This document shows, one piece after another, positions 18,327 through 25,544 of a stretch of DNA of 34,807 bases; the first letter of the stretch is position 1; every line of letters begins with the position of its first letter. The notes under the pieces are model-generated. The model did not search any database. It saw only the letters and a program-made list of their open reading frames with translations, and was not told the DNA's origin. Made by a program: the position numbers and the translations under genes. Source of the stretch: a virus; IMG/VR virus record IMGVR_UViG_3300025286_000067, positions 1 through 34,807 of that record. One strand, 5' to 3'.

Positions 18327-18356
18327 GGGGGTTAGAACGGCTAAGAACTAACCCCC
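18327..18356 (-). promoter_or_regulatory. Strong stem-loop between SSB and exonuclease genes
   Basis: GGGGGTTAG (18327-18335) pairs with CTAACCCCC (18348-18356), a 9-bp perfect stem with a 12-base loop. On the transcribed strand only a short GCCTTTCTT follows, so termination would be weak. More likely it is an attenuator, an mRNA 3'-end stabiliser for the abundant SSB transcript, or an element that sets translation of the exonuclease gene, whose start has no normal ribosome-binding site. Confidence 0.55.
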
Positions 18357-18364
18357 TACTCGCT

Positions 18365-18886
18365 CTAGTTAGAGGGGAATGGGATTTCGTCGTCTGAAAC
18401 GAAACCACCGGCTACTACATCCAACTCGTCATCAGCAGATGAGCTGGGTGTATACTGTTTTTGTTCAACAACCTGAATAGTTTTCAGGTATACAGTACGT
18501 CCACCAGCAGCAAGCTTATGGTCGCTGGCTTCATATACAACATTAACTTTAGAACCATTTCCTAACCACTCATTGCTATCAGGATGCAACTCATTCTTGT
18601 CAGCATCCACAAATCGTGGTGCTTGATTAGGAGTACCATCTTTCCTAGCAACAGCCTGCGTGAAAGTCATAAAGTTTCCACGAACATCCTGCGGGTCAGC
18701 TCCTTTGGTATTAAGACCTTCGGCTTTATTCTTCACACGATGGTCTACTCTATCGGTCTTAAGAATTTTCATAGCCTTGGCATCTAAGTTACCAATATCA
18801 ATCGTCCACTTCAACGGCTCTTCTGAGTTAAAACGGTGTGGTACGACACATTTATTCCAGTAAACAGTTCCAGTAATTACGGACAT
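18365..18886 (-). CDS. ssb: Single-stranded DNA-binding protein, T7 gp2.5-like
   Basis: A 173-aa protein with the layout of phage gp2.5-like OB-fold SSBs: N-terminal VITGTVYWNKCVVPHRFNSE and WTIDIGNLD, a basic middle (KTDRVDHRVKNKAEG), a strand-rich part with NEWLGNGSKVNVVYEA, then a long acidic tail ending SDDEIPFPSN. The acidic tail with terminal hydrophobics is what contacts polymerase and primase-helicase in this family. It lies in the replication operon with its own promoter at 18922 and AAGGAG before the start, and is followed by a stem-loop. Confidence 0.82.
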   Translation of the reverse strand: MSVITGTVYWNKCVVPHRFNSEEPLKWTIDIGNLDAKAMKILKTDRVDHRVKNKAEGLNTKGADPQDVRGNFMTFTQAVARKDGTPNQAPRFVDADKNELHPDSNEWLGNGSKVNVVYEASDHKLAAGGRTVYLKTIQVVEQKQYTPSSSADDELDVVAGGFVSDDEIPFPSN

Positions 18887-18921
18887 ATTGTCTCCTTTTC
18901 ATTTCTCTTCATTGAAAGGGC

Positions 18922-18950
18922 AGTATGACATACTTTAAAAGCTATGTCAA
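18922..18950 (-). promoter_or_regulatory. Sigma70-like promoter for the SSB gene
   Basis: On the minus strand TTGACA (18945-18950) and CATACT (18922-18927) are 17 bases apart, in the 71-base gap upstream of the SSB gene. The spacer TAGCTTTTAAAGTATGT is close to that of the promoter at 32548 and also like the hsp20 promoter. TGACATA and TATGTCA form an inverted repeat across the same site, so a regulator could bind here. Confidence 0.6.
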
Positions 18951-18957
18951 GCACTTT

Positions 18958-19461
18958 TTAAAACCCTCTTTCGGTACATTCATCATGTATTTGTCTCCAC
19001 TTCATACCCATACTATAATGCGCTGCCTTTGAGATATTCAAATCCTCTTGAAGAATCTGGTGAATTCCCAACCGTTTGATTCTCTTTCCCAGCTTGGTGA
19101 ATTGTTTATTCTCTTCAGCAACCATTGCAAAGTATATAATAGTCATTGTATCCCAGAATGATTCTCTATCCTCCTTGTCTAGGTCAGCAGATAAATCTTC
19201 AATGTACTGTACTACGTTTGCATAACATTTGTTTGATGTTCTGTCATATATCTCCACAAATTTGTTATAGATTACATCGGCTCCGTATTTGTCAGACAGT
19301 CTTTTCAAAGCTTGAAAGTAAGTCTTGTCATGAGGAGCTTGAGCGTTCCCATTCTTCTTCAGGTATACACACCAGCTATCAAACTTCCCCTTGGAGAAGT
19401 AGATACGAGTGCCGTATGGAGAAACGCAGGAACGTATCTCGCTCAATGTGTTTCCGCCCAT
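18958..19461 (-). CDS. Conserved phage protein next to DNA polymerase, function unknown
   Basis: A 167-aa protein. It has an N-terminal strand region (GTRIYFSKGKFDSWCVYL), a helical middle (YFQALKRLSDKYGADVIYNK) and a well-conserved C-terminal block (MVAEENKQFTKLGKRIKRLG, then ISKAAHYSMGMKWRQIHDECTERGF). I recognise the overall pattern as a family common in aquatic phages near the replication genes but know of no function. The start has GGTGAG 5 bases upstream and overlaps the polymerase stop by 19 bases, suggesting co-translation. Confidence 0.75.
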   Translation of the reverse strand: MGGNTLSEIRSCVSPYGTRIYFSKGKFDSWCVYLKKNGNAQAPHDKTYFQALKRLSDKYGADVIYNKFVEIYDRTSNKCYANVVQYIEDLSADLDKEDRESFWDTMTIIYFAMVAEENKQFTKLGKRIKRLGIHQILQEDLNISKAAHYSMGMKWRQIHDECTERGF

Positions 19462-21113
19462 GTCTCACCTACCTTGAATTCACTGTCGAGTGGACAGTTA
19501 AGTTGTAGTATTTCTTGGGCCTCCTTTATGGCTATGTTGGTTAATCTTCCGAACTCATCGGTATCACCTTTAGCTACTTCAAACTGGTACTCATCATGAA
19601 TGGAGGCTACTAACTTTACATCCATCCCTGACCTATGTACCTTCTTCATCAGAGATACGAGCCAGACTTTACATATAATGGCTCCAGCACCCTGTATAAG
19701 CAGGTTCAGAGAGGCATGAGGGCTTCTTACCATGAACAGCCTACCATCCAGTCCTCTAATCTTTCCCTGCTCTCCAGCTTCCTGTACTTGGCTCCTGAGC
19801 CGTCTTAGATTAGGAACATTGTCAAGAAACCTGTCTATTAATCTTTGTCCTATGACAGCATCTCCTCCGACTATCTTTCCTATCTTGGCTGCGCCTGCCC
19901 CGTACAAAAATGCGTAGATGAAAGTTTTTGCTTGGTCACGGTTACCCAGTCCAGCCATCTTCTGATTGGCTGTATGAATATCACCATCAATTACTTCCTT
20001 GGTGAAGTCATCATCCTCAATGTAATGTGCCAATGCTCTCAGTTCAAGGCCACTAGCATCTGTACCTACCAGAGAGTGGGTCTCAGGATTGCTGACAGTC
20101 CAGCACGTTCTACACTCCTTCCCATATGGAGAGTAGCCAGCTGGCACTTGCGCCATGTTAGGAGAGCTGTGTGCCATACGTGCTGTAATGGTTTTCAATG
20201 TCATCACTCTGCCATGTACGCGCCCATCTATGCAGGCTTCCAGCCATGAACGCAGCTGAGACACTCTCTTTTGCAGAAGAAGGTAATGACTAATCTGTTG
20301 AGCTTCCGGTAAATCTATTTCAGATAGTACCTTCTCATCTATAATTACGTTACCTTTCTCTGTTGTCTGCTTTGGTTCCCATCCACGTTCCATCAGTCGT
20401 GAAGCTATCTGTTTGCGTGAAGCAGGATTAAAGATTTCCACATGGTCCTTTAATCGTTTACCTGTTTTCTCTGAGACTCTTTCATGAACTACTGGTTTGA
20501 ATACTTCCTGCAGGTCTCGTTCAATCTGGTCAGCCTCATCTTCCAGTTTAGCCATGAACGCTGTAGTGTAAGGTACATCCAAGGCAAATCCGGTTGCTTC
20601 CTGTTGGTCAAGAATCGCGCGTACGTTGTGCTCAAGACGGATGGAGTCATTTGAAAATCCTTTCCCTTCAGTTTGTAGATGGTGCATTAGTTTACTTGTT
20701 AACTCCACATCTCTCTTACAATAGAGAAGCATCTCTCCATTGAACTTCTGAAAGTCTGGCTGCTCACCTTTGGAGAAATCCAGACGTTCCCCCCATGCAG
20801 CCAGTGAATGACCATCTGGCCGAATGGGATTAAAGAGTTGAGATAGTATCAGTGTGTCTATGACATCTGATACTTTTATTCTTGTTCCCAGAAGCTTGTT
20901 CAAGACAGGAGCATCAAAGGACACACCATTATGCATGATAAGTTTATCAGTAGTGGGAAGCCATCTGGGAAACAAGGATGAACATTGATGTCCTTGAAAG
21001 TCATGTACTTCCCCTGTCTGATAGTTACGTGCAACGATGCAGTGTACCTTCGATACGTCAGGTAACAGACCATCTGTTTCTACGTCAACTATCCACGGCA
21101 TTGTCTGTCTCAT
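19443..21113 (-). CDS. polA: DNA polymerase, family A, T7-like with 3'-5' exonuclease
   Basis: A 556-aa replicative polymerase. The exonuclease motifs are present: VDVETDGL (Asp10, Glu12), MHNGVSFDAPVL (Asp67) and YCKRDVEL (Asp135). The polymerase motifs are A, GTDASGLELRALAHYI with Asp352; B, RDQAKTFIYAFLYG; and C, SIHDEYQFE with His506-Asp507-Glu508. The residue matching E. coli Phe762 is Tyr400, as in T7. No 5'-3' exonuclease domain is present. The first ATG (21113) and a second at 21101 (MPWIVDVETDG) are both possible; neither has a good Shine-Dalgarno. It overlaps the primase-helicase gene by 29 bases. Confidence 0.95.
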   Translation of the reverse strand: MRQTMPWIVDVETDGLLPDVSKVHCIVARNYQTGEVHDFQGHQCSSLFPRWLPTTDKLIMHNGVSFDAPVLNKLLGTRIKVSDVIDTLILSQLFNPIRPDGHSLAAWGERLDFSKGEQPDFQKFNGEMLLYCKRDVELTSKLMHHLQTEGKGFSNDSIRLEHNVRAILDQQEATGFALDVPYTTAFMAKLEDEADQIERDLQEVFKPVVHERVSEKTGKRLKDHVEIFNPASRKQIASRLMERGWEPKQTTEKGNVIIDEKVLSEIDLPEAQQISHYLLLQKRVSQLRSWLEACIDGRVHGRVMTLKTITARMAHSSPNMAQVPAGYSPYGKECRTCWTVSNPETHSLVGTDASGLELRALAHYIEDDDFTKEVIDGDIHTANQKMAGLGNRDQAKTFIYAFLYGAGAAKIGKIVGGDAVIGQRLIDRFLDNVPNLRRLRSQVQEAGEQGKIRGLDGRLFMVRSPHASLNLLIQGAGAIICKVWLVSLMKKVHRSGMDVKLVASIHDEYQFEVAKGDTDEFGRLTNIAIKEAQEILQLNCPLDSEFKVGETWAETH

Positions 21114-22743
21114 CTGGTGTAAAGGGATTGGAAACTTCTGATAATCTTCCTGACTCCCTGTTGTAGAACAGGTAAGTTCCTATTCCTGTTTCACCTGTGT
21201 ATCGGTTCTTCAGTATTCGCACTGCTGTAGTGTGTGCTTCCACTGGGTCATCTGCCTGTTGATTTCTTTCCAAGGCAATGACGGCGTCCGACAAATGTGC
21301 AATGCTCTGGGACCCGCGCAGATGACTTAAGGACACCTCGCGACCTTCCTCATGCCCCCTGTCTGCCGTGGTACGGCGTAGGTGAGACACAAGCAACAGT
21401 CCTATCTGTGTTTCTTCTACCAGTGAACGCATCTTGGTCATCAGGATATCTATACTTCTCCTTTCATCTACATCTTCCTGACCTGAAACCAGAATTGATA
21501 AATGGTCTAACACAATCCACTTGCACTCAAGAGCTTTTGCCATGTAGCGTATGCGATTCATTATCTCATTGTTGGAGATAGAACCAAAATGGTCAAAGGC
21601 AAAGAACCTTCCAGTTCCTATGGTTTTCTTTTCCCATTCATGCAGTTGTTCACGAGTGAACTTCTCTCTGATTTCTGAGATATACAATCTCTCTTCTGCT
21701 TCAACTGACATGAGATTGAATGCTGTGTTCTTTGTACTCTCTTCCAAAGCGAGTATGCCTATGTTATCCTTGGAGTTGAGCATGATATGGTGCATCAGTT
21801 CTCTTATGACGGAACTTTTTCCCATTCCAGCACCGCTGGTAAAAGTTATAAGTTCTCCGGTCCTCATTCCATAAAGTTTATCATTAAGACCAGTCCAAGG
21901 ATACGTTACAGTCTCACAGTAGTTCTCATCGTAGAGAGCATCTCCAAGACTGTTGAGATTGATGATACCAGCTGGTGTGTAAGGTACTGCTGCCCACCAC
22001 AGACGTACAAACTCCTCACGCTTCCCAGCTACCAAGTATTCATTGGCATCCTTGAAGTCCTTCATGTTTACTATCCGACACTTGTGAGGCTGAAAAAGTT
22101 CCGCTACCTTGGTGGTAGCCTGCTTGCCAGCCTTGTCATTGTCGAAGCAAAGAACAATTGTTTCAAAGGAATCAAGATACTCCAAGTTGTCCTTGCAATC
22201 CCGCACTGCGGAAGCAGCGGATTTTACAGAGACAGAAGGCCACTTGGAACCAAACATCTGAAAGACAGACAAGGCATCCAACTCACCTTCACATACAGTT
22301 ATGTATTTACCTTTAGGAGAAAAACTATTCTGACCGAACAGAGTTCCTCTTGATATACTTCCTTCTACTAAGAAGCTTTTGTTTGATGTTAATCTAACTT
22401 TGTTAGAGACATGGTTCCCTTCTGAATCATAGTAAGGGTATATATGTTTATAGATAAAGTTATTCTCTTTTTCTACCTGTACACTATAAGCTTTACAAGT
22501 AGCTGCTTTTAAAGCTCTATCTTTTATATCAGAATAAGAACCTTTAGAAAAAGTATTTGATATAACTCCTTTGATAGGAGATACAGTTTGTGCTGCTGCC
22601 ATATAATTACTTCCTTCCGGTTGAGTAAAAGTTTCACAAACAAAACAGTATTGATGACCATCAGACCATAAAGAATTCCCATCAGAGGAATTACAATTAG
22701 GACATGGTACATGCTTAACAAAAGTTGACTCTTCAGATTTCAC
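21085..22743 (-). CDS. Primase-helicase, T7 gp4-like
   Basis: A 552-aa bifunctional protein. The N-terminal zinc finger CPNC...YCFVC has Cys14, Cys17, Cys33 and Cys36. The TOPRIM primase core has YITVCEGELDALSVFQ (Glu152) and CFDNDKAGK (Asp201, Asp203). The DnaB-like helicase has Walker A GAGMGKSS (304-311), LALEES (Glu334), Walker B WIVLDHLSIL (Asp413) and SHLRRT. It unwinds the fork and makes primers for the family A polymerase. The start is GTG at 22743, immediately after the TGA of the upstream 47-aa gene (TGAGTG), with GGAG 8 bases before. Confidence 0.95.
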   Translation of the reverse strand: MKSEESTFVKHVPCPNCNSSDGNSLWSDGHQYCFVCETFTQPEGSNYMAAAQTVSPIKGVISNTFSKGSYSDIKDRALKAATCKAYSVQVEKENNFIYKHIYPYYDSEGNHVSNKVRLTSNKSFLVEGSISRGTLFGQNSFSPKGKYITVCEGELDALSVFQMFGSKWPSVSVKSAASAVRDCKDNLEYLDSFETIVLCFDNDKAGKQATTKVAELFQPHKCRIVNMKDFKDANEYLVAGKREEFVRLWWAAVPYTPAGIINLNSLGDALYDENYCETVTYPWTGLNDKLYGMRTGELITFTSGAGMGKSSVIRELMHHIMLNSKDNIGILALEESTKNTAFNLMSVEAEERLYISEIREKFTREQLHEWEKKTIGTGRFFAFDHFGSISNNEIMNRIRYMAKALECKWIVLDHLSILVSGQEDVDERRSIDILMTKMRSLVEETQIGLLLVSHLRRTTADRGHEEGREVSLSHLRGSQSIAHLSDAVIALERNQQADDPVEAHTTAVRILKNRYTGETGIGTYLFYNRESGRLSEVSNPFTPDETDNAVDS

Positions 22744-22887
22744 TCATACTACTCCATATGTTCCAGTTGCAGCCTCAAGAATATATAAAACATAGGCCAC
22801 TACTAATCCTGCCAGTGACCACCACAGAATACTTTTAAGAACGCTGGATAATGTATATATCTTCCGCCTCTGATTTTTCCAAAGCAT
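22744..22887 (-). CDS. Tiny single-TM protein coupled to primase-helicase
   Basis: A 47-aa ORF starting ATG at 22887, with AAGGA 7 bases upstream. The sequence has a basic N-terminus (MLWKNQRRKIYTLSSVL), one hydrophobic segment (KSILWWSLAGLVVAYVLYIL) and a short tail EAATGTYGVV. A short TM followed by a TGxYG tail is common among small aquatic phage membrane proteins of unknown function. It overlaps the preceding 56-aa gene and its TGA directly abuts the GTG of the primase-helicase, suggesting translational coupling. Confidence 0.6.
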   Translation of the reverse strand: MLWKNQRRKIYTLSSVLKSILWWSLAGLVVAYVLYILEAATGTYGVV

Positions 22888-23005
22888 AGACTAATCCTTT
22901 CCGCATGTCAAGTTCTTTTTTAGCATCTGTTCTTTTCTCAAAGGTTTCAACAAGACGCCTCTTTCCTTTCTTAGGTTGGTGGATAAGTTTCCATCTTCCT
23001 TTCAT
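22835..23005 (-). CDS. Small basic protein, function unknown
   Basis: A 56-aa ORF with AGGAGA 5 bases before the ATG. The N-terminus MKGRWKLIHQPKKGKRRLVE is strongly basic, followed by a charged helix (KRTDAKKELDMRKGLVYALE) and an acidic end. It fills the gap between the methyltransferase and the 47-aa membrane gene, which overlaps its 3' end. Basic composition suggests nucleic acid contact, but no family is recognised. Confidence 0.6.
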   Translation of the reverse strand: MKGRWKLIHQPKKGKRRLVETFEKRTDAKKELDMRKGLVYALEKSEAEDIYIIQRS

Positions 23006-23014
23006 CTGCTTCTC

Positions 23015-23740
23015 CTATTGAAATGTAAATTTAACTAACTCAGTCGGTAACATTACCGCTAGTGAGCAGGATGTATTAAATCCTATACTATTTGCCATTT
23101 GGATAGTTGGATTGTAGACTAACAAGTAATTCTGAAACTCCTTTCTCTTTGTCAGTTTTATATAATTTCCCATACCTTTTTCTATCCCCTCAAAATCATC
23201 CAGACATATAACAGTTTTACTTAAGTCTATCAAATCAATGAACATATCCATGTCCTTGTCTTCACTTAATCTACCATCTAAATTAACGAAGTCAAAGGGA
23301 GGGGAGCCTGCTTCCTTCAGGGAACGTAACATTTCAGTACTTGTTTTCTTCTTATACTGAATAAGCTCACAGCTGTAAGGATTTTGCCAGAGAATTTCTA
23401 TATCATTCTCTCTATCGCAGGTATGTAACGGAACTTTATCATTCAACCTACCGGAGTCATAAATTCCTGCTGCCATAGAGACAGTGGACTTACCGATGTA
23501 AGTACCAATCTCCATGATGCGGTCAGGCTGAAAGTATCTCACCATATTATACAAGGCCCATCCAGTCAGAGGTTGGATGGAACCTGTCTTCTCATCTACA
23601 AGTTGTTCTCGACTTTCTGCTCTATCAAAATGTAGATTAAACAAAGTTGTAAGGTTACCATGACGAGCACCTTGCTCCTCAAATATTCTACGCCAGAATA
23701 TTTCAGAGAATAATTCCTGACTTATGTTAAAGTTATTCAT
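23015..23740 (-). CDS. Class I SAM-dependent methyltransferase (Methyltransf_24-like)
   Basis: A 241-aa protein from the second ATG (23740), which has GGGAAG 6 bases upstream; the ATG at 23746 is also possible. Motif I RIMEIGTYIGKSTVSMA lies near residues 85-105, then LHTCDREND and DFVNLDGRLSEDKDMDMFID, then TVICLDDFEGIEKGM. This order is like the methyltransferase domain of the 790-aa fusion protein, so it may act on the same type of small-molecule or sugar substrate. It overlaps the upstream 63-aa gene by 8 bases. Target unknown. Confidence 0.75.
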   Translation of the reverse strand: MNNFNISQELFSEIFWRRIFEEQGARHGNLTTLFNLHFDRAESREQLVDEKTGSIQPLTGWALYNMVRYFQPDRIMEIGTYIGKSTVSMAAGIYDSGRLNDKVPLHTCDRENDIEILWQNPYSCELIQYKKKTSTEMLRSLKEAGSPPFDFVNLDGRLSEDKDMDMFIDLIDLSKTVICLDDFEGIEKGMGNYIKLTKRKEFQNYLLVYNPTIQMANSIGFNTSCSLAVMLPTELVKFTFQ

Positions 23741-23924
23741 GTTCATCTTCCCATTCTTGTCTAATGATTTCGTTAATAAACCCTTCCTTGTCTGCCATGA
23801 TTTCGTCAGTTTCTTTACGAGCCAGCCGCCTAGCTTCCTTGAGAGAGTATCCTTCTCGCTGATACTCCCGTACTAATGCACGATGCCAAGTCTTTCTGTC
23901 TCGTTCCCATAAGTTTTTAGACAT
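23733..23924 (-). CDS. Small highly charged helical protein
   Basis: A 63-aa protein, nearly all charged helix: RDRKTWHRALVREYQREGYS, LKEARRLARKETDEIM, ending EWEDEHE. It is the first gene after the palindrome at 23945-23970 and overlaps the methyltransferase gene. The start has GAAAGAGAAAG upstream. No family or function is recognised. Confidence 0.6.
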   Translation of the reverse strand: MSKNLWERDRKTWHRALVREYQREGYSLKEARRLARKETDEIMADKEGFINEIIRQEWEDEHE

Positions 23925-23944
23925 AGTCTTTCTCTTTCTTGATT

Positions 23945-23970
23945 AGTTGAGTGACATGTGTCACCCAACT
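23945..23970 (-). promoter_or_regulatory. 26-bp palindromic element, copy 1 (inverted orientation)
   Basis: On the minus strand AGTTG-G-GTGACA-CA-TGTCAC-T-CAACT, the most symmetrical of four copies in the window. It fills the short gap between the 75-aa and 63-aa genes. The other copies are at 31258, 32125 and 32261 in plus orientation. Symmetry suggests a site for a dimeric regulator. No U-tract follows, so it is not a terminator. Confidence 0.6.
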
Positions 23971-24197
23971 TAAGATGGATATTTAGTATTGATAAACAAG
24001 ACATCCATTAAATGGCTTCGCATGTTTACCAGTTCTTTTTCTATCTTTACCAACACATCTAGTTGTTCTACTGGAGGAAGAATCTTGTAATCTTCTTCCG
24101 GTGTTACAAATAGATGTTGCCAACCTTCTCCTTCAACTGTTTCAACTTCTTCTCCAATGGTAAAATATTTACGTTGTGTCAATGAATACTCACTCAT
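23970..24197 (-). CDS. Small acidic protein, function unknown
   Basis: A 75-aa protein from the ATG at 24197, which makes an ATGA overlap with the preceding stop and has AAGGT upstream; a longer form from 24215 is less likely. It contains YFTIGEEVETVEGEGWQHLF, then a helix (PVEQLDVLVKIEKELVNMRS). No family recognised. The last base of its stop touches the 26-bp palindrome. Confidence 0.6.
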   Translation of the reverse strand: MSEYSLTQRKYFTIGEEVETVEGEGWQHLFVTPEEDYKILPPVEQLDVLVKIEKELVNMRSHLMDVLFINTKYPS

Positions 24198-24610
24198 GAT
24201 GCTACCTTTCTCCATAGCGTTGTGTTACTTCCATCTGCACCCCACACATCTGAGACCCAGTCTCCTGTTCTAAGATAGTGGTTCATCTCTTTGATGTAAG
24301 CTTTTGCATCTGTTTGTTTTCTTGATGCTATTGCTTTCTCATCAGGAGATGCCTTGTAACTTCGGGCTATCTTTCCATATGCAGTTGCTTCTGCTCTCTG
24401 ATAGGCAATCCATTCGGCTACCGTATCAGGATGGATAGGATGGTCCTTTGGTTTCAAAGGTATCTTATACTCAGTGGTCTTTTGGATACTCACCTTCTTC
24501 TTTTTGGAAGGAAGCCTTACGTTGCGAGATTGTTTTCTCGACTTGTGGCGTTTCAAAAAGGTCGGGATGACTAACCCGTCCTCCGCCTGTTTCTCTTGCG
24601 ATGTCTTCAT
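24194..24610 (-). CDS. Conserved small phage protein overlapping the cupin gene
   Basis: A 138-aa protein. The N-terminal third is basic (PTFLKRHKSRKQSRNVRLPS then KKKK), the C-terminal part helical: TVAEWIAYQRAEATAYGKIA, KQTDAKAYIKEMNHYLRTGD, WVSDVWGADGS. Its first 140 bases overlap the cupin gene in a different frame. The only Shine-Dalgarno-like GGAG is 11 bases before the ATG. A GTG at 24493 near the cupin stop could be an alternative start, giving about 99 aa. The LKR-rich leader looks meaningful, so I keep the long form. Function unknown. Confidence 0.6.
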   Translation of the reverse strand: MKTSQEKQAEDGLVIPTFLKRHKSRKQSRNVRLPSKKKKVSIQKTTEYKIPLKPKDHPIHPDTVAEWIAYQRAEATAYGKIARSYKASPDEKAIASRKQTDAKAYIKEMNHYLRTGDWVSDVWGADGSNTTLWRKVAS

Positions 24611-24911
24611 GGTTTAATTCGCTCCAATAAATTTCCAGTACTTCTGCTTTCTCTGTTGCGCTGAACCGATGGTATTCACCAGCTGGTACAATACACATCT
24701 CGTTCTTATGTAGAATAGTTTTGTCAATCATTCCATTCTTCCATCTACTTACTTCCAGCTTACCTGACAGAACATAGAAAGCATTCTGCTTTGACTGGTG
24801 TTTATGTTTGGAACAAAAGCCGCCCTCTTCTACAGTGATGCGGTGAATTTCTATCGCTCCTGTCTGGAGTAATGGACGGGTAATTCCCCACACCTTACCA
24901 TCAGTTTGCAT
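24471..24911 (-). CDS. Cupin-fold protein
   Basis: A 146-aa protein with a single cupin domain in the first ~105 residues. Motif 1 is CSKHKHQSKQNAFYVLSGKL with metal-ligand candidates His36 and His38; the usual Glu is replaced (Gln42/Asn43). Motif 2 is NEMCIVPAGEYHRFSA with His81. The domain closes with VLEIYWSELN. Loss of the Glu is common in small phage cupins, so binding without catalysis is possible. The last ~38 residues overlap the next gene in another frame. AGGAGA stands 5 bases before the start. Ligand unknown. Confidence 0.8.
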   Translation of the reverse strand: MQTDGKVWGITRPLLQTGAIEIHRITVEEGGFCSKHKHQSKQNAFYVLSGKLEVSRWKNGMIDKTILHKNEMCIVPAGEYHRFSATEKAEVLEIYWSELNHEDIARETGGGRVSHPDLFETPQVEKTISQRKASFQKEEGEYPKDH

Positions 24912-24928
24912 TATCTTCTCCTATGTTA

Positions 24929-25093
24929 TTAGTCATTCAATCTGCTTCTCGCCAGAGTTTCAAGCAACTCTTCTGCGTGTTTCAGCTGCCCTTTCCACAT
25001 TTCTATTTCACTGTCTTTTTGTTTTAACAGCTCCTTCAAGGTAAAGATAGTATCTTCTGCCTCTCTCAAACGTACATAATTTTCGTTGTTCAT
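24929..25093 (-). CDS. Small coiled-coil protein
   Basis: A 54-aa ORF that starts by TAATG overlap with the preceding gene and has AAGGA 7 bases before the ATG. It is one continuous charged helix (YVRLREAEDTIFTLKELLKQ, KDSEIEMWKGQLKHAEELLE) with leucines in heptad-like positions, so a dimeric coiled coil is likely. No function recognised. Confidence 0.6.
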   Translation of the reverse strand: MNNENYVRLREAEDTIFTLKELLKQKDSEIEMWKGQLKHAEELLETLARSRLND

Positions 25094-25377
25094 TAGTATT
25101 TCCTTTTACCAGACATTGCAGGTAATCTTGTTGTCCACCCATTAGTTGTTAAAGGTGCCTGACCTATATGTACTTCAGAGGTAGTTTCTATCCAGACCTC
25201 TGCTCCACATTTTAAAGGTTGGTCCGGTGAATATACTATATCACAGGCCCCATCTATATGCACCCAATGTCCGTAAGTGTTTGATTTATAATCCTTAACT
25301 GTAATCACAGGGTCTCTGGTCCCGTGCTTGCGGTTACGTTTAATGTGATGTTGGTTGACGTGGATACGTTTAAGCAT
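25093..25377 (-). CDS. Conserved basic phage protein (KRIHVNQH type)
   Basis: A 94-aa protein from the ATG at 25377, which has GAGGA 8 bases upstream and overlaps the zinc-ribbon gene by 8 bases; a longer reading from 25449 is a shadow of that gene. The pattern MLKRIHVNQHHIKRNRKHGT, DPVITVKDYKSNTYGH, VYSPDQPLKCGAEVWIETTS is one I recognise from many bacteriophage and actinobacterial hypotheticals. It is probably a small beta barrel. Function unknown. Confidence 0.72.
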   Translation of the reverse strand: MLKRIHVNQHHIKRNRKHGTRDPVITVKDYKSNTYGHWVHIDGACDIVYSPDQPLKCGAEVWIETTSEVHIGQAPLTTNGWTTRLPAMSGKRKY

Positions 25378-25543
25378 TCTTTTGTTCCTCTTTAAAGATA
25401 TAACCTGCTCCACATCTGGTGCATCTGAAGCTGCCATCTTCGTATACAAAGAAGTGTGCGTGCATCAGTTCCCAGTTGGAACAGTTCTCACATACCATTG
25501 GGTATGGTTCTTCTGTCTCTGGTAATCTAACTACATCACCCAT
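25370..25543 (-). CDS. Small zinc-ribbon protein
   Basis: A 57-aa ORF beginning MGDVVRLPETEEPYPMVCEN. CENC near residues 18-21 and CTRCG near 41-45 form a classic two-knuckle zinc ribbon, separated by the ELMHAHFFVYEDGSFR linker. AGAGG lies 7-8 bases before the start. It sits between the GP88-like and basic protein genes, with tight overlaps. It may bind nucleic acid or be a structural adaptor; partner unknown. Confidence 0.68.
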   Translation of the reverse strand: MGDVVRLPETEEPYPMVCENCSNWELMHAHFFVYEDGSFRCTRCGAGYIFKEEQKNA

Positions 25544-25544
25544 A

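Noticed and set aside
22888-22921. TTGACA at 22911-22916 (minus strand) as a promoter for primase-helicase
   Set aside because: It lies inside the 56-aa gene, its -10 (TATGCT) is poor, and the spacer does not match the shared promoter type.
25378-25449. Longer N-terminus (from 25449) for the KRIHVNQH-type protein
   Set aside because: This stretch is the out-of-frame shadow of the 57-aa zinc-ribbon gene; the ATG at 25377 has a ribosome-binding site and matches the family start.
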